Shown piece after piece: positions 8,382-12,156 of a stretch of DNA of 12,156 bases (position 1 is the first letter of the stretch; each line of letters opens with the position of its first letter). The notes beneath the pieces were generated by a model. The model searched no databases, had not been told where the DNA came from, and saw nothing but the letters and a program-made list of their open reading frames with translations. Source of the stretch: JBDHRG01 sp039807445 (GTDB lineage Bacteria > Pseudomonadota > Gammaproteobacteria > Competibacterales > Competibacteraceae). The stretch covers positions 1 through 12,156 of the forward strand of contig JBDHRG010000117.1 of the NCBI GenBank assembly GCA_039807445.1. Reading direction: 5' to 3'. The position numbers were made by a program, and so were the translations under genes.

Positions 8382-9641
8382 ATGACCGACGCCACCGTTT
8401 CGCCACCGCTCGCCGCCGACGACGGCGAGCCGCTCAAGCGCAAGCTGGCGCGCGCCGAGCGCGCCTACAAGCTGAAGTCGCTGGCGCTGATCGCGCCGCT
8501 GCTCGGCTTCCTGCTGCTCGCCTTCGTGCTGCCGATCGGCACCGTGCTGTGGAAGAGCGTCGACAACCCCGAGCTCGGCCGCACGATGCCGGCGACGGTC
8601 GCCGCGCTCGAGGGTTGGGACGGCCAGGCCGTGCCCGCGGAGGCGGTGTACGCGGCGCTGGTGGCCGATCTGCGCGCGCTGCAGGCCTCCGGCCAGATCG
8701 GGGTGGCCACCCGGCGGCTGAATGCCGAGCTCGACGGCTTGCGCAGCCTGGTCAACAAGACGGTGCGCAAGCTGCCCGCGCCCGAGGCGGTGCCGGTGCG
8801 CGAAGCGCTGAGCGCGCTCGATCCGGCCTGGGGCGAGCTCGACACCTGGCGCGCCTTCGCCCGCGCCGCCCGGCCGCTGACCTCGCTGTACCTGCTCGCC
8901 GCCGTCGACCGGCGCGTCGACGTGACCAGCGGCGACATCGTCAAGGTGCCCGACGCCGAGGCGCTGTACCTGGAGGTGTTCGGCCGCACCTTCTGGATGG
9001 CGGCGGTGGTGACGGTGCTGTGCCTGGGACTCGGCTACCCGGTGGCGTACTGGCTGGCCAGCCAGCCGGCCGGCAAGGCCAACCTGCTGTTGATCCTGGT
9101 GATGCTGCCGTTCTGGACCTCGCTGCTGGTACGCACCGCCGCCTGGATCGTGCTGCTGCAGTCGGGCGGGCTGATCAACGGCGCGCTGCTGGGGCTGGGG
9201 CTGATCGAGCAGCCGCTGGCACTGGTGTTCAACCGCCTCGGCGTCTACATCGCGATGACCCACATCCTGCTGCCGTTCATGATCCTGCCGCTGTACGCGG
9301 TGATGAAGGGCATCCCGCCCGCTTATGTGCGCGCGGCGGTGTCGCTCGGCGCCCATCCATTCAAGGCCTTCTGGCGCGTATACGTGCCGCAGACCTACGC
9401 CGGCGTGGCCGCCGGTGCGCTGCTGGTGTTCATCCTGGCGATCGGCTACTACATCACCCCGGCGCTGGTCGGCGGCCCCGGCGACCAGATGGTCAGCTAC
9501 TTCGTCGCCTTCTTCACCAACCGCACCATCAACTGGGGCATGGCGGCGGCGCTCGGCACGCTGCTGCTGGCCGCGACACTGGCGCTGTACGCCGTCTATG
9601 GGCGCGCTTCCCGTCCCCCCACGCCGGTCAGGGGCAAATGA
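8382..9641 (+). CDS. ABC transporter permease 1 (PotB-like, long-loop form)
   Basis: The product is 419 residues, an inner-membrane channel subunit, clearly longer than usual PotB proteins (about 275-300). After a charged cytoplasmic N-terminus (about 1-33, KRKLARAERAYKLK), membrane segment 1 spans about 34-57. A hydrophilic region of roughly 140 residues (58-200) follows, expected on the periplasmic side, before segment 2 (about 203-225). The rest is the normal BPD_transp_1 core with several more segments. It includes the EAA-type loop VRAAVSLGAHPFKAFWRVYVPQ (316-337) that docks on the ATPase, and GYYITPALVGGPGDQM. The long loop has no recognisable domain and is Ala/Leu/Arg-rich, perhaps helical. 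GGAG lies 7 nt ahead of the ATG at 8382. It is the third gene of the importer operon, paired with permease 2. Family call firm; the role of the insertion is unknown. Confidence 0.92.
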   Translation: MTDATVSPPLAADDGEPLKRKLARAERAYKLKSLALIAPLLGFLLLAFVLPIGTVLWKSVDNPELGRTMPATVAALEGWDGQAVPAEAVYAALVADLRALQASGQIGVATRRLNAELDGLRSLVNKTVRKLPAPEAVPVREALSALDPAWGELDTWRAFARAARPLTSLYLLAAVDRRVDVTSGDIVKVPDAEALYLEVFGRTFWMAAVVTVLCLGLGYPVAYWLASQPAGKANLLLILVMLPFWTSLLVRTAAWIVLLQSGGLINGALLGLGLIEQPLALVFNRLGVYIAMTHILLPFMILPLYAVMKGIPPAYVRAAVSLGAHPFKAFWRVYVPQTYAGVAAGALLVFILAIGYYITPALVGGPGDQMVSYFVAFFTNRTINWGMAAALGTLLLAATLALYAVYGRASRPPTPVRGK

Positions 9642-9659
9642 ACAGGCGGCGAGGCGCGA

Positions 9660-9710
9660 GGCACGAGGACGCCCGTGCCTGCACCTCACTCCTCACCCCT
9701 CACTCCTCAC
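9660..9710 (+). repeat. Small hairpin plus heptad tandem repeat between permease genes
   Basis: GGCACG (9660-9665) pairs with CGTGCC (9674-9679). It is followed by two copies of CCTCACTCCTCAC (9684-9696 and 9698-9710) at a 14-bp period, which is two 7-bp units. The same 13-mer stands at 8343-8355 ahead of permease 1. The tandem copies end just before the short GGTGAGAG stretch that serves as ribosome site of permease 2. Confidence 0.6.
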
Positions 9711-9726
9711 GGTGAGAGACGCTGAC

Positions 9727-10548
9727 ATGCAGACCTCTTCTGTCACTACGGTGGAACGCTTCTGGCACCGTGCCTTCCCGGTGCTGTGCTGGCTGGTGCT
9801 GCTGTTTCTGGTGCTGCCGATCCTGGTGATCGTGCCGCTGTCGTTCAATTCGAGCTCGTTCCTGACCTACCCGCTGTCGGGGCTGTCGCTGCGCTGGTAC
9901 CAGGAGTTCTTCGGCTCGCACGAGTGGATGCTGGCGCTCACCAACAGCCTGGTGATCGCCCCGGCGGCGACCCTGCTTGCCACCGCCTTCGGTACGCTGG
10001 CGGCGGTGGGGCTGGTGCGCGGCGAGTTCCGCGGCAAGGGCCTGGTGATGGGGGTGCTGATCTCGCCGATGGTGGTGCCGATCGTGATCGTCGCCGTCGG
10101 GCTGTACTTCTTCTTCGCCGACCTGGGGCTGTTGAACAGCTACGCGGGGCTGATCCTGGCGCACGCGGCGCTCGGCGTGCCCTTCGTCGTGATCACCGTC
10201 ACCGCCACGCTGGCCGGCTACGACGCCAACCTGTCGCGCGCTGCCGCCAGCCTCGGCGCGCCGCCGCTGCTGGTGTTCCGCCGGGTGGTGCTGCCGCTGA
10301 TCGCGCCGGGGGTGATCTCGGGAGCGCTGTTCGCTTTCGCCACCTCGTTCGACGAGGTGGTGGTGACGCTGTTCCTGGCCAGCCCGACCCAGCGCACGCT
10401 GCCGATGCAGATGTTCGGCGGCATCCGCGAAAACATCAGCCCCACCATCGCTGCGGTGGCGACGCTGATGATCACGCTGTCGGTGCTGATGCTGCTGACG
10501 ATGGAGTGGCTGCGCCGGCGCAACGAGCGGCTGCGCGGCGGCGGCTGA
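9727..10548 (+). CDS. ABC transporter permease 2 (PotC-like)
   Basis: The product is 273 residues, of normal PotC length, and is the second inner-membrane subunit of the importer. About six membrane segments can be seen: near 17-39, 70-95, 105-130, 138-160, 190-215 and 240-260. The cytoplasmic EAA loop LSRAAASLGAPPLLVFRRVVLPLI (169-192) couples to the ATPase. The C-terminal FATSFDEVVVTLFLASPTQRTLPMQMFGGIREN is characteristic of the PotC/YdcV group. The ATG at 9727 follows GAGAG by 8 nt, and the reading frame continues upstream as an in-frame GTG (9712) that would add five residues. It is the last gene of the operon, followed by a hairpin. Confidence in the family is high; substrate unknown. 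Confidence 0.93.
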   Translation: MQTSSVTTVERFWHRAFPVLCWLVLLFLVLPILVIVPLSFNSSSFLTYPLSGLSLRWYQEFFGSHEWMLALTNSLVIAPAATLLATAFGTLAAVGLVRGEFRGKGLVMGVLISPMVVPIVIVAVGLYFFFADLGLLNSYAGLILAHAALGVPFVVITVTATLAGYDANLSRAAASLGAPPLLVFRRVVLPLIAPGVISGALFAFATSFDEVVVTLFLASPTQRTLPMQMFGGIRENISPTIAAVATLMITLSVLMLLTMEWLRRRNERLRGGG

Positions 10549-10557
10549 ACCGGCGCC

Positions 10558-10582
10558 GGTGCGAGGCCCCGCGCCTCGTGCC
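10558..10582 (+). terminator. Hairpin at end of ABC operon, terminator-like
   Basis: GGTGCGAGGC (10558-10567) pairs with GCCTCGTGCC (10573-10582) through eight Watson-Crick and two G-U pairs, with a 5-nt loop, starting 10 nt past the last operon stop codon. The following bases are GC-rich, so it lacks the T run of a classical intrinsic terminator. Confidence 0.4.
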
Positions 10583-10635
10583 CCGCTGCTGAGGTTGCGG
10601 CGCTGCAGCGACGCGAAGCTTCGTGCCGCCATGAT

Positions 10636-10691
10636 CGTTAAAAATTTTAAACGAAAACTGGCTTGTGTTTGATATTTTGATCGTGTAGGCT
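10636..10691 (+). promoter_or_regulatory. AT-rich near-palindrome and possible promoter before the CoA-transferase
   Basis: CGTTAAAAATTTTAAACG (10636-10653) is a nearly perfect dyad in GC-rich DNA and shares TTTTAAACG with the AT-rich site upstream of the ABC operon, so it is a candidate operator. Downstream, TTGTGT (10663-10668) and TAGGCT (10686-10691) are spaced 17 bp and could be a weak sigma-70 promoter. The rest of the 311-bp gap (10549-10859) holds the preceding operon's hairpin and a heptad-repeat leader; no gene is visible in it. Confidence 0.45.
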
Positions 10692-10735
10692 CGGACACGC
10701 GACTACGGAACGCTGTGTGCGGTGGTGTTCGGCGA

Positions 10736-10845
10736 TGAAGCGTGAAGACGGGTGGCACGGTTCTTACATCACGCTTAACGCTTCACGTCTCACGAATCCG
10801 ACGCCTCACGATCACTCCATCCCTCATTACCCCTTCCCCATCCTC
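10736..10845 (+). repeat. Leader repeat region: direct-repeat copy 1 plus heptads
   Basis: The segment from TGAAGCGTGAAGACG to TTCTTACATCA (10736-10771) recurs with few differences after the CoA-transferase (12122-12156). TGAAGCGT (10736-10743) also pairs with ACGCTTCA (10778-10785), giving a hairpin in the leader. From 10811 the sequence runs in pyrimidine-rich 7-bp units (ATCACTC, CATCCCT, CATTACC, CCTTCCC, CATCCTC), ending just before the ribosome site AGGAG at 10847-10851. Confidence 0.6.
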
Positions 10846-10859
10846 CAGGAGAAAGATCG

Positions 10860-12083
10860 ATGAGTGGAGCCCTGTCACATATCCGCGTGCTCGACCTGAG
10901 CCGCGTGCTGGCCGGCCCCTGGGCCGGGCAGATCCTCGCCGACCTCGGCGCCGAGGTGATCAAGGTCGAGCGCCCTAGTGCCGGCGACGACACCCGCGGC
11001 TGGGGTCCGCCGTACCTGAAGGACGGCATGGGGCGCGACACCTCGGAGGCCGCGTACTACCTGGCGGCCAACCGCGGCAAGCAGTCGGTGACGGTCGACA
11101 TCACCCGGCCCGAAGGCCAGGTGCTGGTGCGCGAGCTGGCGGCGCAGTGCGACGTGGTGCTCGAGAACTTCAAGGTCGGCGGCCTGGCCAAGTACGGGCT
11201 GGACTACGAAAGCCTGAAGGCGGTCAATCCGCGCCTGATCTACTGCTCGGTTACCGGCTTCGGCCAGAGCGGGCCGTACAAGGACCTGCCCGGTTACGAC
11301 TTCATGATCCAGGGCCTCGGCGGCTTGATGAGCCTGACCGGCGAGCCCGACGGCGCGCCCGGCGGCGGTCCGATGAAGGTCGGCGTCGCGCTCGCCGACG
11401 TGATGACCGGGCTGTACGCGACCATCGGCGTGCTCGCCGCGCTCGCGCACCGCGACCGCACCGGCGAGGGCCAGCGGGTCGACATGGCGCTGCTCGACGT
11501 GCAGGTCGCGGTGCTCGCCAATCAGGCGATGAATTACCTGACCAGCGGTGTCGCGCCGAAGCGGCTCGGCAACGCGCACCCGAACATCGTGCCGTACCAG
11601 GCCTTCCATGCCGAGGACGGGTATTTCATCCTCGCGGTCGGCAACGATGGCCAGTTCGCGCGCTTCGCCGAACTGGCCGGCCATCCCGAATGGGCCGTCG
11701 ACGAGCGTTTCGCCAGCAACCGGGCGCGCGTCGCCCACCGCGAGACGCTGGTTCCGCAGGTCGCGGCGGCGATCCGTGCCCGTCCGCGCGACTGGTGGCT
11801 CGCGGAGCTGAACCGGGTCGGCGTGCCGTGCGGACCGATCAATACGCTCGAGCAGGTGTTCGCCGACCCGCAGGTGCAGCACCGCGGCATGAAGCTCGAG
11901 CTGCCGCACCCCGCGGCCGGAACGGTGGCGCTGGTCGGCAGCCCCTTGAAGCTGTCGGCGAGCCCGGTCGAATACCGCGCCGCGCCGCCGCTGCTCGGCG
12001 AACACACCGAGACGGTGCTCGCCGAGCGCCTGGGCCTGGGCCCCGAGCGCCTGGCCGAGCTGCGCGCGCAGGGTGTTATCTGA
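10860..12083 (+). CDS. Class III (CaiB/BaiF family) CoA-transferase, glutarate-type candidate
   Basis: The product is 407 residues, of usual family length; these are cytosolic, interlocked-dimer enzymes that move CoA between carboxylic acids. Family signs are the N-terminal LSHIRVLDLSRVLAGPWAGQILADLGAEVIKVE, GDDTRGWGPP (42-51), NRGKQSVTVD (71-80), VLENFKVGGLAKYGLDY, and the catalytic aspartate D147 in GYDFMIQGLGG. RVDMALLDVQVAVLANQ follows. The GDDTRGWGPP segment and the overall wording resemble succinyl-CoA:glutarate CoA-transferases (human SUGCT and the bacterial enzymes beside glutaryl-CoA dehydrogenase) more than oxalate or carnitine enzymes, but this is from memory of the family and the substrate is not proven. 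AGGAG lies 8 nt before the ATG. It has its own 311-bp upstream region and may be co-regulated with the preceding importer. The continuation of any operon beyond the window is not visible. Confidence 0.88.
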   Translation: MSGALSHIRVLDLSRVLAGPWAGQILADLGAEVIKVERPSAGDDTRGWGPPYLKDGMGRDTSEAAYYLAANRGKQSVTVDITRPEGQVLVRELAAQCDVVLENFKVGGLAKYGLDYESLKAVNPRLIYCSVTGFGQSGPYKDLPGYDFMIQGLGGLMSLTGEPDGAPGGGPMKVGVALADVMTGLYATIGVLAALAHRDRTGEGQRVDMALLDVQVAVLANQAMNYLTSGVAPKRLGNAHPNIVPYQAFHAEDGYFILAVGNDGQFARFAELAGHPEWAVDERFASNRARVAHRETLVPQVAAAIRARPRDWWLAELNRVGVPCGPINTLEQVFADPQVQHRGMKLELPHPAAGTVALVGSPLKLSASPVEYRAAPPLLGEHTETVLAERLGLGPERLAELRAQGVI

Positions 12084-12156
12084 GTGATGAGTGATGGGGA
12101 ATGGGGAATGAGGTGAGGACGTGAAGCGTGAAGACGCGGGCACCGTTCTTACATCA
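12084..12156 (+). repeat. Heptad repeats and direct-repeat copy 2 after the CoA-transferase
   Basis: Directly after the stop codon the sequence is in clean 7-bp register: GTGATGA, GTGATGG, GGAATGG, GGAATGA, GGTGAGG, ACGTGAA, GCGTGAA. The last units run into a second copy (12122-12156) of the segment found at 10736-10771. The repeat is cut by the window end, so its full length is unknown. Confidence 0.65.

Noticed and set aside
9684..9710. Tandem 13-mers considered as a CRISPR or iteron array
   Set aside because: There are only two copies, no spacer-like unique sequence, no cas or replication gene, and the unit belongs to the heptad repeat found in other gaps.
10753..10768. Sigma-54-like sequence TGGCACG-GTTC-TTACA before the CoA-transferase
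   Set aside because: The -24 part is perfect but the essential GC at -12 is AC, and the motif lies inside the repeated segment whose second copy (after 12121) has lost the TGGCACG.

Overview
This is a GC-rich stretch of a proteobacterial chromosome, most likely a betaproteobacterium of the Rhodocyclales (Thauera/Azoarcus-like). That placement is an inference. It rests on the combination of a PEP-CTERM sorted exoprotein, a soluble SthA transhydrogenase, a type IV pilus PilU ATPase, a polyamine-type ABC importer and heptad-phased simple repeats between genes. No rRNA, tRNA, CRISPR array, transposase or phage gene is visible.

Layout. (1) Positions 1-823, minus strand: a secreted PEP-CTERM protein with a textbook terminator and, upstream, a good candidate sigma-54 (-24/-12) promoter. 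(2) Positions 1138-5187, plus strand: sthA, then a palindromic non-coding element of about 209 bp, then pilU and a class I/II aminotransferase separated by only 41 bp. (3) Positions 5243-5818, minus strand: an XRE-cupin (PuuR-like) repressor, convergent with the aminotransferase and divergent from the next operon. (4) Positions 6074-10548, plus strand: a complete ABC importer of the spermidine/putrescine class in the order ATPase, periplasmic binding protein, permease 1 (with an unusually long loop), permease 2. (5) Positions 10860-12083, plus strand: a class III (CaiB/BaiF) CoA-transferase resembling the succinyl-CoA:glutarate enzymes, with its own 311-bp upstream region.

How the genes may work together. 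The repressor, importer and CoA-transferase look like a small uptake-and-catabolism module. The repressor family senses polyamines or related small ligands, the importer brings in an amine or carboxylate, and the CoA-transferase activates a dicarboxylate such as glutarate, an end product of lysine, cadaverine and 5-aminovalerate breakdown. An AT-rich motif (ATTTTAAACG-like) occurs upstream of both the importer operon and the CoA-transferase, in otherwise GC-rich DNA, and could be their common operator. The substrate is not determined by the sequence.

The most unusual non-coding feature is a family of 7-bp-phased repeats (GGNNTGR-like, or its complement). They occupy five gaps next to stop or start codons (after the aminotransferase, on both sides of permease 1, and before and after the CoA-transferase) and partly fold into hairpins. 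The CoA-transferase gene is also bracketed by two copies of a directly repeated sequence of about 36 bp.
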